A DNA stretch of 64,000 nucleotides, taken from contig NZ_JAVFVT010000040.1 in NCBI RefSeq assembly GCF_030929555.1, forward strand, positions 1-64,000, read 5' to 3'. The DNA comes from Paenibacillus sp. LHD-117 (GTDB lineage Bacteria; Bacillota; Bacilli; Paenibacillales; Paenibacillaceae). Positions 53,401-63,334 of this stretch are shown here, one piece after another. Position 1 is the first letter of the stretch; each line of letters starts with the position of its first letter. The notes beneath the pieces are model-generated. The model saw nothing but the letters and a program-made list of their open reading frames with translations. It searched no databases and was not told the origin of the DNA. A program made the translations under genes and the position numbers.

Positions 53401-56400
53401 ATGGGTAACACGGGGATTCGGGCCGCCGCCAAACCGCAATTGGTCAGGCTGCTAATTCTGGCCATGCTGGCACAAGCCGCGTTGTTTGCGGGTCCGGCGC
53501 AGCAGACGGGGGCGGCCATCGGATCGGGCGATTTTTTGAAGACGGACGGGAGGTTTATTAAAAACAACAGCGGCACAGGGGAGATCGTTACGCTGAGAGG
53601 AACAAACGCGGGCGGCTGGCTCGCGCAGGAGGATTGGATGTCGCCGCTCGGCGAATTCGCGGCGGATCGGACAGGCTGGACGGCGTCGGCTTCGGCGAAC
53701 GGAGCAAACGCGGGCAACACGCTGGACGGCAGCGGCACCAGCTATTGGGACACGGGAGCGAACCAGGCGAGCGGCCAGTGGCTCCAGGTCAATCTTGGCG
53801 CGCCGACGCTGTTCAACCGTTTGTACGTGGACGCTGCGGGCAGACCGGGCGACTATCCGCGCGGGTATCAGATTCAAGCGTCCGATGACGGGACGACGTG
53901 GAGGGATATCGCGAGCGGAGCTTCTACGAGCGCGAATACGGTCGTCAGAACGACGCCGCAGGTCGCGCAATACGTCCGTATCAATCAGACGGGAACTGCA
54001 TCGAATTGGTGGTCGGTAGCGGAGTTTAACCTTTTTAACGACCCCGTGCTGAATAACGGCGGCTTTACGGCCACCGCTTCATCGACCGGTTCCGGAAGCT
54101 CGGCGGCCAATGCGCTCGATGGCAACGTGAATACAAGATGGACAAGCGGAACGGCGCAGACGGGCGGACAGACGTTTACGATCAACCTTGGCGGGAACAA
54201 GGAAGTGAGCCGGATTCTGATCGATGCGGGACCGGCCTCCGCCGGCGATTATGCCCGCGGCTACGAGGTCTGGGGTTTGACGGACGGCGTCTGGACCAAA
54301 TACGCGAGCGGTGCGGGCGCGTCGCGGTTCATCCATGCGGAATTCTGGTGGTCGTACTGGATGACGGAAATCCGGATCGTCCAGACCGGAAGCAGCTCGA
54401 GCTGGTGGTCGATCGCGGACGTGTCTGTATTCTCCGGCGGCAGCCTGGAGCGTTCGGGCTGGACGCTGAGCGCTTCTTCAAGCGCAGCCGGCACGTCGCC
54501 GGGCAACGTGAGGGACGGCAATGCGGGCACGGTCTGGAGCACTGGCGCGGCGCAGACGAGCGGTCAATGGTTCCAGGTCGATCTCGGCGCCAAAATCACA
54601 TTTAACCAAATCGTGCTCGACACGGCCAAAAACACGGGTTACGAGCAAGACTACCCGCGCGGGTATACGGTGCAAGTGTCCCAGAACGGCACCGCTTGGA
54701 CGACCGTAGCCAGCGGACAGGGCCTCCGCAAGGCGACGCCGATCAACTTCCCGGCGGTGGGCGCGAGATATATCCGTATTAACCAAACGGGCAGCGCCGG
54801 CAACTGGTGGTCGATCGGCGAACTGAGCATCAGTCTCAACAACGACGATTATTCCTTGTATTCCACGCTTGGGGAACGTTTTGGAGCAACGACGAGGGAG
54901 AGTCTCTATACAACGCATCAGAATACCTGGATCGTGGAAAGCGACATCGATAACATCAAGGCGATGGGCATGAACCTGATCCGCCTTCCGATCGCTTGGT
55001 TCGAAATCGTGGACGAAAGCGGCGCTGTCAAGCCGGGCGCGTGGACGAACATCGACTGGCTCATAGCCGAAGCGGCGGAGAGGGACATGTATGTCCTGCT
55101 TGATCTCCATACGGTGCCGGGAGGCGGCTGTCCATGGGGGAGCTGCGGACGCGTAGGCCCGAATCCGAACGCCTTCTGGACGACGACTGCTTATCAGGAT
55201 ATGGTCGTCGATATTTGGGAGGCGATCGCGACCCGCTATGAGGGCAACCCGGCGGTCGCGGGCTACGACCTGATCAACGAGCCGCTGATCGATTATGCAG
55301 AGGACGCGGACGACGTCGCGCAGAAGAGCGCGTATTACGACCGCCTGTATGATGCCGTCAGGGCGATCGATCCGGACCATACGATTTATATCGCGGCGTT
55401 CTTCAACTTTAACAGCATCTATGCGCCAAGCGTCTACGGCTGGCAGAACGTCGTTTACGAGGTGCATCCGTACGACATGCCCGGCGGCAAGGACGTCGAC
55501 GCGCAGAACGCGCTCGTCGAGACGACCTTGGCGTCGGTCGGATCGATCCAGAACGATCCGAATTGGAACGTGCCGATTCTGCTCGGCGAATACTCGCTGT
55601 ACCATAATGACGATGTTTGGGCCAAGTTCATGTCGGGGCTGAACGCGATGAATATTTCGTGGACGAACTGGTCGTACAAGGTGCGGCAAGACCATTACCA
55701 AGGTGCGGGAGGTTATTGGGGCTTCTACAATTCGAATCCCAATCCGCTTCCGGTGATCAATAACGACGCTTCCGCGACGATCGCCTCCAAGCTCGGGGCA
55801 TTCGGGACGTCGCAGTTCTCGCCGAACTCGAGATTCATTAACGTCGTGAGCCGGTTTGCTTCCGGAGAGCCATGGATGGCGACCGTTCCGATCGATATGT
55901 CCGGCTGGACGGCAACTGCTTCCTCCACCGAATCCAGCGGATCCGCGGCGAACGCGATCGACTGGAACGTCTCGACGCGCTGGAGCAGCGGCGTATCCCA
56001 GGCGAACGGACAATGGTTCCAGGTGAACATGGGCGCGAAAAAAACATTCGACCAAATTTCGTTCGAGACGGGCACGGCGAACAAGTGGGATTATCCGCGG
56101 GGCTACCAGGTGCAGATATCGAACGACGGCGCAAGCTGGACGACGGTCGCAAGCGGCCAAGGCTTCGGCTGGAAGCAATCGATCGTCCTCGGGCCTCAGT
56201 ACGCGCAGTACGTCCGCGTCGCGCAGACCGGGAACGCGCACGAGTGGTGGTCGATCTCGGAATTTCACGTGTATTCCGAGCCTTCGCTCGTTCGGAGCGG
56301 CTGGACGGCCAGCGCGTCTTCGACGGACGCGGGAGATTCCGTCGGCGGGGCGATTGACGGCAGCTTGACTACGCGCTGGAGCAATGGAGCCGCGCAGGCG

Positions 56401-57066
56401 AACGGCCAATTTTACGCGGTCGATATGGGCAAGGCTCAGACGTTTAACCGGCTGCTGCTCGATACGGCGGCTTCCGCTGGCGATTATCCGCGCGGCTACC
56501 AGATTCAAGTGTCGAACGACGGAACGAGCTGGTCTACCGTCGCTTCGGGGACGAACGCGAATGCTGCCCTACTTGTGCAATTCCCGGTACAGACGGCTCG
56601 CCACATCCGGGTCGTGCAGACCGGAACGGCAAGCAGCTGGTGGTCGATCGCCGATCTGCAGGTGTACGGAGAGAAGGAACTGGCGCGAGCGGGCTGGACG
56701 GCGTCGGCTTCGCAGACGGAAGCGGGAAGCAGCGCGGGCAATGCGCTCGACGCTAGCGCGTCGACAAGATGGAGCGGCGGAGTTCCGCAGGCAAGCGGCC
56801 AGACGTTCCAGGTCGACATGGGCGCAAGCCGTTGGTTCAACCATATCGTCATGGATTCGGGCGCAAGCACGGGCGATTATGCAAGAGGGTACGTGATCGA
56901 GGTATCCTCGAACGGCACTAGCTGGAGAACCGTGGCAAGCGGAGAAGGCGCTTCGGCTGCGATCGCCGCGAATTTCCCGATTACGGAAGCCCGCTATATC
57001 AGGGTCACGCTCAAGGAAGCGTCACCGAGCTGGTGGTCGATTAGCGACTTCCGAGTGTTCGAGTAG
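53401..57066 (+). CDS. Secreted GH5 glucanase with six discoidin-like (F5/8 C, CBM32-type) modules
   Basis: 1221 residues. A signal peptide (LVRLLILAMLAQAALFAG) leads to FLKTDGRFIKNNSG and VTLRGTNAGGWLAQEDWMSP, the first strand of a GH5 exo-glucanase-type barrel. The barrel is then interrupted by three F5/8-type modules (about 90-215, 219-345, 350-478) and resumes at DDYSLYSTLGERFG. The acid/base is Glu627 (DLINEPLID) and the nucleophile Glu730 (LLGEYSLY). Three more modules follow (about 833, 965 and 1096 to the end), each starting with SGWTASAS-like and ending with WWSI. It should hydrolyse a beta-glucan or related polymer outside the cell. GAAGAGGAG precedes the ATG, and a cre box is upstream. 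Confidence 0.9.
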   Translation: MGNTGIRAAAKPQLVRLLILAMLAQAALFAGPAQQTGAAIGSGDFLKTDGRFIKNNSGTGEIVTLRGTNAGGWLAQEDWMSPLGEFAADRTGWTASASANGANAGNTLDGSGTSYWDTGANQASGQWLQVNLGAPTLFNRLYVDAAGRPGDYPRGYQIQASDDGTTWRDIASGASTSANTVVRTTPQVAQYVRINQTGTASNWWSVAEFNLFNDPVLNNGGFTATASSTGSGSSAANALDGNVNTRWTSGTAQTGGQTFTINLGGNKEVSRILIDAGPASAGDYARGYEVWGLTDGVWTKYASGAGASRFIHAEFWWSYWMTEIRIVQTGSSSSWWSIADVSVFSGGSLERSGWTLSASSSAAGTSPGNVRDGNAGTVWSTGAAQTSGQWFQVDLGAKITFNQIVLDTAKNTGYEQDYPRGYTVQVSQNGTAWTTVASGQGLRKATPINFPAVGARYIRINQTGSAGNWWSIGELSISLNNDDYSLYSTLGERFGATTRESLYTTHQNTWIVESDIDNIKAMGMNLIRLPIAWFEIVDESGAVKPGAWTNIDWLIAEAAERDMYVLLDLHTVPGGGCPWGSCGRVGPNPNAFWTTTAYQDMVVDIWEAIATRYEGNPAVAGYDLINEPLIDYAEDADDVAQKSAYYDRLYDAVRAIDPDHTIYIAAFFNFNSIYAPSVYGWQNVVYEVHPYDMPGGKDVDAQNALVETTLASVGSIQNDPNWNVPILLGEYSLYHNDDVWAKFMSGLNAMNISWTNWSYKVRQDHYQGAGGYWGFYNSNPNPLPVINNDASATIASKLGAFGTSQFSPNSRFINVVSRFASGEPWMATVPIDMSGWTATASSTESSGSAANAIDWNVSTRWSSGVSQANGQWFQVNMGAKKTFDQISFETGTANKWDYPRGYQVQISNDGASWTTVASGQGFGWKQSIVLGPQYAQYVRVAQTGNAHEWWSISEFHVYSEPSLVRSGWTASASSTDAGDSVGGAIDGSLTTRWSNGAAQANGQFYAVDMGKAQTFNRLLLDTAASAGDYPRGYQIQVSNDGTSWSTVASGTNANAALLVQFPVQTARHIRVVQTGTASSWWSIADLQVYGEKELARAGWTASASQTEAGSSAGNALDASASTRWSGGVPQASGQTFQVDMGASRWFNHIVMDSGASTGDYARGYVIEVSSNGTSWRTVASGEGASAAIAANFPITEARYIRVTLKEASPSWWSISDFRVFE

Positions 57067-57080
57067 GGAGGACGGAAGCG

Positions 57081-60000
57081 ATGAGCGGAACGATGTTTCG
57101 AAAATGGGTTTCGGCCGCGCTGGCGGCGGCTTTGCTGGCGACGTTAGCCGCGTTTCCGGGCGCGGCCTATGCGAACGATTACCAGAATCCGTCCTTGCCC
57201 GTCGAACAAAGGGTATCGGACCTGCTCGGACGCATGACGCTGCAGGAGAAGATCGGCCAGATGCTGCAAGTGGAACGGCTCGCGGCGACGCCGGCCCAGG
57301 TCGGCCAACATTTCATCGGCTCCGTATTGAGCGGGGGAGGGTCCAACCCTTCCCCCAATACGAAGGAGGCATGGGCGGCCATGGTCGACGGCTACCAATC
57401 CGCTGCGCTAGGCACGCGTCTCGGCATCCCGATCCTGTACGGCGTCGATGCGGTCCATGGCCATAACAACGTGTACGGAGCCACGATATTCCCGCATAAT
57501 GTCGGACTCGGAGCGACTGGAGACGAGTCGCTCGTGCGCCGGATCGGGGCGGCGACGGCCAAGGAAATAAGGACGACCGGCATCCAGTGGGATTTCGCGC
57601 CTTGCCTGTGCGCGCCTCAAGATATCCGTTGGGGACGGACGTACGAAGGTTATTCCGAGGATCCCGCTCTCGTCGCCAAGCTGGGAACGGCGTTCGTGGA
57701 AGGCCTTCAAGGAATGCCCGGCGATGCAGGTTTTCTGAAAGGGACGAAGGCGATCGGCACCGTCAAGCATTGGCTTGGCGACGGCAACACGACCGCCGGC
57801 GACGATCAAGGCAACATCACGTTGTCCGAAAGCGCCCTCGATCCCTATATCCAGCCTTATCGGGAAGCGATCGCCGCCGGAGCGAGGTCGGTCATGATTT
57901 CGCTGACGACCTGGAACGGGACGAAGATGCACGCGAATGCCCATCTCATTACGGATATGCTCAAGCAGGACTTGAACTTCGACGGCATGATCGTGTCCGA
58001 TTGGAACGGAGCGTACTCAATGGTCAACCAAGGCGTTTACCCGAACTATTCCGAGGCGTTGAAAGCGACGGTAAACGCAGGCATCGACATGTTCATGGAG
58101 CCGGACAACTGGTCGCAGTTCATTCCGACACTTACCGCGCTCGTGAACGGCGGGCAAGTCAGCGTGTCGCGCATCAACGATGCGGTGTCCCGCATTCTCA
58201 GGGTCAAGTTCGAGGCGGGGCTGTTCGAGGCGCCTTACACGGACGCGAGCCTTCTGGCGGACGGATCGTTCGGGGGAGCGGAGCACCGGGCGCTGGCGAG
58301 GGAAGCCGTGCGCAAGTCCGCGGTGCTGCTGAGGAACGAAGGCAAGCTGCTGCCGCTGAACAAAAACGCGAAGCTATTCGTCGCCGGCTCGAAAGCAAGC
58401 GACATCGGCACGCAATCCGGCGGTTGGACGATCAGCTGGCAGGGCTCTTCAGGCGCCATCACGCCGGGGACGACGATTCTTCAAGGGATCCAAGCCGCCG
58501 TAACGAACGCGGCGAACGTCACCTATTCCGCAGGAGGAACCGGGGCGTCCGGGCATGACGCGGCCATCGTCGTCGTAGGGGAGGCGCCATCGGCCGAAAT
58601 GATGGGCGACGTTGGCGCGGGTCAGCCAAGGCCCGACCTGAATCTGAGCGCCGCCGACCAGACGGTTCTGGCTAACGTGCAGGCTAGCGGCGTTCCCACC
58701 GTCGTGATCATGCTGTCGGGACGGCCGATGACCATCGGCAGCCTGCTGCCGGACTGGGAAGCGTTCGTCGCGGCCTGGCTGCCCGGCACGGAGGGAGCGG
58801 GCGTATCCGACGTCCTGTTCGGGGATTACGATTTTACGGGCAAGCTTCCGTTCACTTGGCCCGGGAGCATGGCACAAATTCCCGCGAACTTCAACGACTC
58901 CGGCTATGCGCCGCTCTTCCCGATCGGCTATGGTCTCAGTGCTTCCGCCACGGGCGTCCGCGAGCTGCCGGGCCTCGTCGAGGCGGAGAACCATAATGCC
59001 GCTTCCGGCGTGCAGACGGAGGCAACAACGGACGCGAGCGGCGGCCTGAACGTCGGGTTCGTCGACACCGGGGATTGGATGGAGTATCGCGTCTTCGCCC
59101 CTGCAGCGGGAGCTTACAAGCTTCGAATCCGCGTCGCGAGCGGCAATGGGGGCGGCGCGCCGGGCGGAATCGGGATTAGCTCAGGCGGGACTTCTCTCGC
59201 CACGATGAGCGTTCCGGCAACGGGAGGCTGGCAATCGTGGACGACCGTGCAAGGAACGGTCAATCTGGCTGCGGGAGCGCAGACGCTCCGGATGACGGCG
59301 CTTGCCGGAGGCTGGAACGCCAACTGGCTGGAGCTGATCCCGGTCGCCGCGGGTTCCGCGGGCAATCTGCTCGCGAATCCCGGCTTCGAGACGGGCTCCG
59401 CGTCCGGCTGGAACGACTGGAACGGAGGCGTTCAGGCGCAAAGCGTCGATACCGACTTGCCGTACGACGGCGCGCGCAAGCTGACGCATTGGGCGGCGTC
59501 CGATTACCGCCAGTTGACCAGGCAGACGGTGAACGTCCCGAACGGGTTGTACCGGCTAAGCGCTAAGGCAAGGACCGGGGGCGGCCAGAACGCCTTGCAT
59601 CTGTACGCGAAGACATCCGGGCTGGAGCGGCGGGAGAACGTATCGAGCGCTGCTTCGCAGTATTGGCAGACGTACACCATCGACCGGATCCGCGTCACCG
59701 ACGGGCAGCTCGAGATCGGTGTATGGTCGGACGCGAAAGCCGGCAATTGGGCGGCGTTCGACGCGTTCGAGCTGGTTCCCGCGAACTGGCTGGCGAATCC
59801 GGGCTTCGAGGACGGGAGCGCCGCGGGTTGGACGGAATGGCACGGCGGCCCTCTCGCCCAGAAGGCGGACTTGGACGGACCCGCTTCCGGCAGCTACAAG
59901 CTGACGCATTGGGCGGGCGCCGCGTACCAGCAGCTCACCGGCCAGACGGAGCTGGTGCCGAACGGCGTTTATGCGGTTAGGGTGTGGGCGCGCTCCGGAA

Positions 60001-60209
60001 CGGGACATCAAGCGCTGCACCTGTACGCGAAGGACTACGGCGGGGCCGAGCTGACCGCTCCCATCCCCAGCGGTTCGGCGAACTGGACGCTTTACGAGAT
60101 CAGCGGCATCGCGGTGACGGCGGGCGAGATCGAGATCGGCGTCTGGTCCTCGGCTAACGCAGGCGCATGGGCGGCGTTCGACCGGTTCGAGCTGATCCGG
60201 ACGTCGTAG
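57081..60209 (+). CDS. Secreted GH3 glycosidase with CBM6-like and two CBM4/9-like modules
   Basis: 1042 residues with a signal peptide ending near AAYA-ND. The GH3 N-terminal barrel carries FDGMIVSDWNG, giving nucleophile Asp307; the C-terminal GH3 domain follows to about 620. A CBM6-like module (LVEAENHNAASGVQTEATTD) and two consecutive CBM4/9-like modules (LLANPGFETGSASGW near 765; WLANPGFEDGSAAGW near 906) complete it. It starts 14 bases after the GH5 stop with GGGAGG before ATG, so the two secreted enzymes are co-produced and probably act in sequence. Confidence 0.92.
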   Translation: MSGTMFRKWVSAALAAALLATLAAFPGAAYANDYQNPSLPVEQRVSDLLGRMTLQEKIGQMLQVERLAATPAQVGQHFIGSVLSGGGSNPSPNTKEAWAAMVDGYQSAALGTRLGIPILYGVDAVHGHNNVYGATIFPHNVGLGATGDESLVRRIGAATAKEIRTTGIQWDFAPCLCAPQDIRWGRTYEGYSEDPALVAKLGTAFVEGLQGMPGDAGFLKGTKAIGTVKHWLGDGNTTAGDDQGNITLSESALDPYIQPYREAIAAGARSVMISLTTWNGTKMHANAHLITDMLKQDLNFDGMIVSDWNGAYSMVNQGVYPNYSEALKATVNAGIDMFMEPDNWSQFIPTLTALVNGGQVSVSRINDAVSRILRVKFEAGLFEAPYTDASLLADGSFGGAEHRALAREAVRKSAVLLRNEGKLLPLNKNAKLFVAGSKASDIGTQSGGWTISWQGSSGAITPGTTILQGIQAAVTNAANVTYSAGGTGASGHDAAIVVVGEAPSAEMMGDVGAGQPRPDLNLSAADQTVLANVQASGVPTVVIMLSGRPMTIGSLLPDWEAFVAAWLPGTEGAGVSDVLFGDYDFTGKLPFTWPGSMAQIPANFNDSGYAPLFPIGYGLSASATGVRELPGLVEAENHNAASGVQTEATTDASGGLNVGFVDTGDWMEYRVFAPAAGAYKLRIRVASGNGGGAPGGIGISSGGTSLATMSVPATGGWQSWTTVQGTVNLAAGAQTLRMTALAGGWNANWLELIPVAAGSAGNLLANPGFETGSASGWNDWNGGVQAQSVDTDLPYDGARKLTHWAASDYRQLTRQTVNVPNGLYRLSAKARTGGGQNALHLYAKTSGLERRENVSSAASQYWQTYTIDRIRVTDGQLEIGVWSDAKAGNWAAFDAFELVPANWLANPGFEDGSAAGWTEWHGGPLAQKADLDGPASGSYKLTHWAGAAYQQLTGQTELVPNGVYAVRVWARSGTGHQALHLYAKDYGGAELTAPIPSGSANWTLYEISGIAVTAGEIEIGVWSSANAGAWAAFDRFELIRTS

Positions 60210-60221
60210 AGCGAGGGAGCA

Positions 60222-60235
60222 GGAAAACGCTTTCG
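60222..60235 (-). promoter_or_regulatory. cre-like site
   Basis: On the minus strand CGAAAGCGTTTTCC matches the cre consensus at 12 of 14 positions. It lies between the GH3 gene and the following kinase gene, so it could act as a roadblock for CcpA. Confidence 0.4.
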
Positions 60236-60301
60236 TTTTGTCGAATTGTCGAAGTGAATAACCATCGAACTTTCCCGGACAGCCGGGGGCAGGAGGAGAC
60301 T

Positions 60302-62104
60302 ATGCCGCTTCAAGGAATCAGCATCCGCTTCCGGCTTATGGTACTTATGATATGTCTCACGACGCTTCCCGTCATTACGGTCACATGGCAGGCGACGAAC
60401 AATACGAGAAGCTCGGTAGAGAAGGAAATGATCGATGCCAACGAGTCCCGCATGATATGGGCCAGCCAATATTTGGATGAATTGATTCAACAGGTGGACA
60501 CTCTGTTCTATTCGCTCCATATCCGTTCGGAGCTGATTGGCAAGCTGTCGCGCGCAGACGGGCTGGAAGCGTCAGAGCGATACCTTCTGCAGAACGAGCT
60601 GCTTGCCGCGATGAATACGGCCTACTATTCGTTCTCGCGCAAGATCGACCATCTTACCCTCTACGTTCATTCTACGGGGAGAGCCTATTCGGTCAACTAC
60701 GCGAACAGCGGCCTGACCCATTCGCTCGATATTGGCGAAGGACCTTGGAGCCGGATGCTCCGCGAACCGGCGGGCCTTTATTTCAAAGCGTCCGGGGATG
60801 CGCTGAGCGCCTACCATTCCATGAACGAGTTCCAAGGCCAAGAGCTGATCGGGGGCATTTCCGCGCGGATCGACCGCAAAGTATGGGAACAAGCGGGTAA
60901 AATATTGCAATCGGAGCCGGAAAGCGCGATCTTCCTCGTAAGCGACGAGGGAGAGCTGCTTCCAGGCTCTTCGCCGTTACCGGAGGATGCGGAGCTGCGC
61001 CGGAGCTTGGACGGCCTGAACCTGGCATCGTCATCCGTTGCCTTTCGCAAGACGGAAGATTATTACGTGTTCGCGAGGCGCGTCAGCGACGGCCAATTGC
61101 ATGTCGTCAAGGCGATTCCGGCCGCGACGATCGATGCCATCGCGCAGAAGACGATGACGGCGGGCCTCTGGACGGGCGTCTTGTTCACGGCCGTATCCAT
61201 CCTGCTGTCCATCGTCGTATCGCTTCGCATCAGCCGTCCGATCGTCAGCCTCGCGAGGACGATGCGCAAATCGCATATCCACGATTTCGAGATGAAGTCC
61301 GTGCGAAGCAAAGACGAAATCGGGCTGCTCGAGGCGGGCTACAATTTCATGATGGCGCGCATTAAAGCGCTGATCGAGAACGAATACCAGCATGAGATCG
61401 AAGTAAAAAATGCGCAGCTCATCGCCCTGCAAGCCCAGATCAACCCCCACTTCCTGAACAATACGCTCCATATGATCGGCGGAATGGCGCTTGCGAAGGG
61501 CGCACCGGAAATTTACCGCGTTACGCACGTGATCGGGGATTTGCTCCGCTATTCCATCAGCTCCGAAGAAGAGCAGACGGTCTGCCTGAACGACGAGCTG
61601 AAGCATACCGCCAATTATTTGTTCATCCAGGAACAGAGGTTTGCCGGCAGATGCATCGCGGCCGTGACCTCCGATGAAAACGCGGGCGAGGTCCGGATTC
61701 CAAAGTTCACCTTGCAGCCCATCGTGGAGAATGCTTTCGAGCACGGGCTGCAAAGGAAGGAAGGCGAGTGGGAACTGGAGGTGCGGGCGAAGCTGATCGG
61801 GAAGCGGCTCGTCCTTATCGTTAAGGACGGGGGCGTCGGCATGGAGCCGGGCAAGCTGGCTCTGCTCCGAAAGGAGCTGGACTCGTCCGAACGTGGGCAG
61901 AATCCTGCGCCGGAAGAGCGGAAGGGGAGAAGGGGGATCGGATTGCTTAACGTTCATGCGCGGCTGACGATCCGTTACGGCAGACGTTACGGCGTGCGTC
62001 TCTTCAGCGCGGAAGGCGCGGGCACGCTGGTCGTCATGACGATGCCGGCGAACGGCGCGAGCTCGGCAGGCACCGGGATAGAGAGGGGGGATCGGTATGT
62101 ATAA
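60302..62104 (+). CDS. YesM-type sensor histidine kinase
   Basis: 600 residues: membrane segments near 10-30 and 285-305, an outside sensor domain, HAMP, then QINPHFLNNTLHMIGGMAL with the acceptor His near 383 and a HATPase with LQPIVENAFEHG. ATG 60302 follows GGAGGAGAC at 3-7 bases; the open frame runs upstream into the GH3 gene end but without a ribosome site. It overlaps the regulator gene by 8 bases. Confidence 0.92.
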   Translation: MPLQGISIRFRLMVLMICLTTLPVITVTWQATNNTRSSVEKEMIDANESRMIWASQYLDELIQQVDTLFYSLHIRSELIGKLSRADGLEASERYLLQNELLAAMNTAYYSFSRKIDHLTLYVHSTGRAYSVNYANSGLTHSLDIGEGPWSRMLREPAGLYFKASGDALSAYHSMNEFQGQELIGGISARIDRKVWEQAGKILQSEPESAIFLVSDEGELLPGSSPLPEDAELRRSLDGLNLASSSVAFRKTEDYYVFARRVSDGQLHVVKAIPAATIDAIAQKTMTAGLWTGVLFTAVSILLSIVVSLRISRPIVSLARTMRKSHIHDFEMKSVRSKDEIGLLEAGYNFMMARIKALIENEYQHEIEVKNAQLIALQAQINPHFLNNTLHMIGGMALAKGAPEIYRVTHVIGDLLRYSISSEEEQTVCLNDELKHTANYLFIQEQRFAGRCIAAVTSDENAGEVRIPKFTLQPIVENAFEHGLQRKEGEWELEVRAKLIGKRLVLIVKDGGVGMEPGKLALLRKELDSSERGQNPAPEERKGRRGIGLLNVHARLTIRYGRRYGVRLFSAEGAGTLVVMTMPANGASSAGTGIERGDRYV

Positions 62105-63173
62105 CGTATTGATCATCGACGACGAGCCTTGGTCGAGGGAAGTGGTGAAGGCGCTCGGCCGCTGGGAGCAGCTTGGACTCCGCGTAGCAGGCGAAGCGGA
62201 AGACGGCACCGAGGGCTTGCGCCGAATAGGGGAGCTCCGTCCCGACATCGTCGTGACGGATATGAGAATGCCGGGCGTCGAAGGCGTCGAGCTGCTGCGG
62301 GCGGTGCATGACCGCCATCCCGAGGTGAAAATCATCGTGATGAGCGGTTATGACGATTTTGTTTATTTGAAGCAGGCGATCCGCTCCAAGGCGATCGAGT
62401 ATTTGCTGAAGCCGATCAACCCAGAAGAGCTGAACGCGGCGCTCGCGAAGTGCAAGGAAGAGCTGGGACGGCAGGCCGTGCCCCTTTCGTCCATCTTCGC
62501 CAGCTTGGAAGCGACGCAGCGATACGCAAGCATGCGCGAGCGGGTCTACTCGAGTCTGCTTGCGCTGGACAAGGACGGGATCGCGGCCGCGTTCGAAGCG
62601 ATGGCCCGAGGCTTCGCGCTCCTTGAGACGCCGATAGCGGAGCCGGGCGGCGCTTCGAGAGTCGCGGGCGACCTGCTGCTCATGCTGGAGCAATTCCTGT
62701 CGGAGCAAGACGCGACGTTGGAGCTGCTGCTGCCGGACGGCGGGGATCGCGCGGGGTTGAACGGTGGCGGGAGCAACGCGGAACAATCCGTTCAAGCGGT
62801 TGGATTTTTGTTCGGCCAGGCGGTCGAAGCGCTGCTGACTTTCCGCCATTCGCGCAGCCGCCTCGACATGGTGGACGTCAGAAGCTACATCGACGCCCAC
62901 TTCCAGGACGCGATCTCGCTCGAGACGGTAGCGGGACAGTTCCTGGTCAGCCGGGAGCATCTTAGCCGGATGTTCAAATCGTGGTCGGGCGAGAATCTGT
63001 CCGATTACATCGTCCGCAAGCGTATGGAGAGGGCTCGGGTTCTTATCGCGGTAGACAGGCTTCCAATCAAACATGCCGCGCAGCTGTCCGGCTACGAAGA
63101 CATCGCGTATTTCTACCGGGTGTTCAAAAAACATTTCGGCATCACGCCGGGAGATTTGCGGAAGGAAGGTTAG
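62097..63173 (+). CDS. YesN-type response regulator with AraC domain (short form)
   Basis: 358 residues, about 160 shorter than the other two YesN-type regulators in this window because the middle linker is reduced. Receiver: DDEP near 10, phospho-Asp55 (VTDMRMPG), Lys in YLLKPINPEE. AraC domain at the C-terminus (SLETVAGQFLVSREHLSRMF; IKHAAQLSGYEDIAYFYRVF). GGGGGG is about 6 bases before ATG, overlapping the kinase stop. A terminator follows, separating it from the binding lipoprotein gene. Confidence 0.92.
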   Translation: MYNVLIIDDEPWSREVVKALGRWEQLGLRVAGEAEDGTEGLRRIGELRPDIVVTDMRMPGVEGVELLRAVHDRHPEVKIIVMSGYDDFVYLKQAIRSKAIEYLLKPINPEELNAALAKCKEELGRQAVPLSSIFASLEATQRYASMRERVYSSLLALDKDGIAAAFEAMARGFALLETPIAEPGGASRVAGDLLLMLEQFLSEQDATLELLLPDGGDRAGLNGGGSNAEQSVQAVGFLFGQAVEALLTFRHSRSRLDMVDVRSYIDAHFQDAISLETVAGQFLVSREHLSRMFKSWSGENLSDYIVRKRMERARVLIAVDRLPIKHAAQLSGYEDIAYFYRVFKKHFGITPGDLRKEG

Positions 63174-63202
63174 CGAAGGCGCCTGAAACGCACATCGCTA
63201 TA

Positions 63203-63233
63203 GGGGAGGAGCCCAAAGCTTCCTCCCTTTTCC
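63203..63233 (+). terminator. Intrinsic terminator
   Basis: GGGAGGA and TCCTCCC with GC/GC closing pairs, followed by TTTT. Confidence 0.78.
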
Positions 63234-63273
63234 ATATCAATAAAGTACAATCGGTTACGTTAAAATCCTCGAA

Positions 63274-63301
63274 AGAAAGCGCTTTACTTCTTCGTTATAC
63301 T
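63274..63301 (+). promoter_or_regulatory. Promoter region with cre-like palindrome
   Basis: A TATACT -10 hexamer lies at 63296-63301. AGAAAGCGCTTTAC at 63274-63287 is a palindromic cre-like core with three mismatches and overlaps the position of the -35. CcpA control of the next gene is possible. Confidence 0.4.
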
Positions 63302-63334
63302 GAAGCTGCAACTAACTCATAGGGGGAATCGACA

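Noticed and set aside
54478-56508. 676-codon open frame on the minus strand opposite the GH5 gene
   Set aside because: It is a shadow caused by GC-rich third positions in the repeated modules; it is Arg/Asp/Val-rich and has no domain match, while the plus strand encodes a clear GH5.
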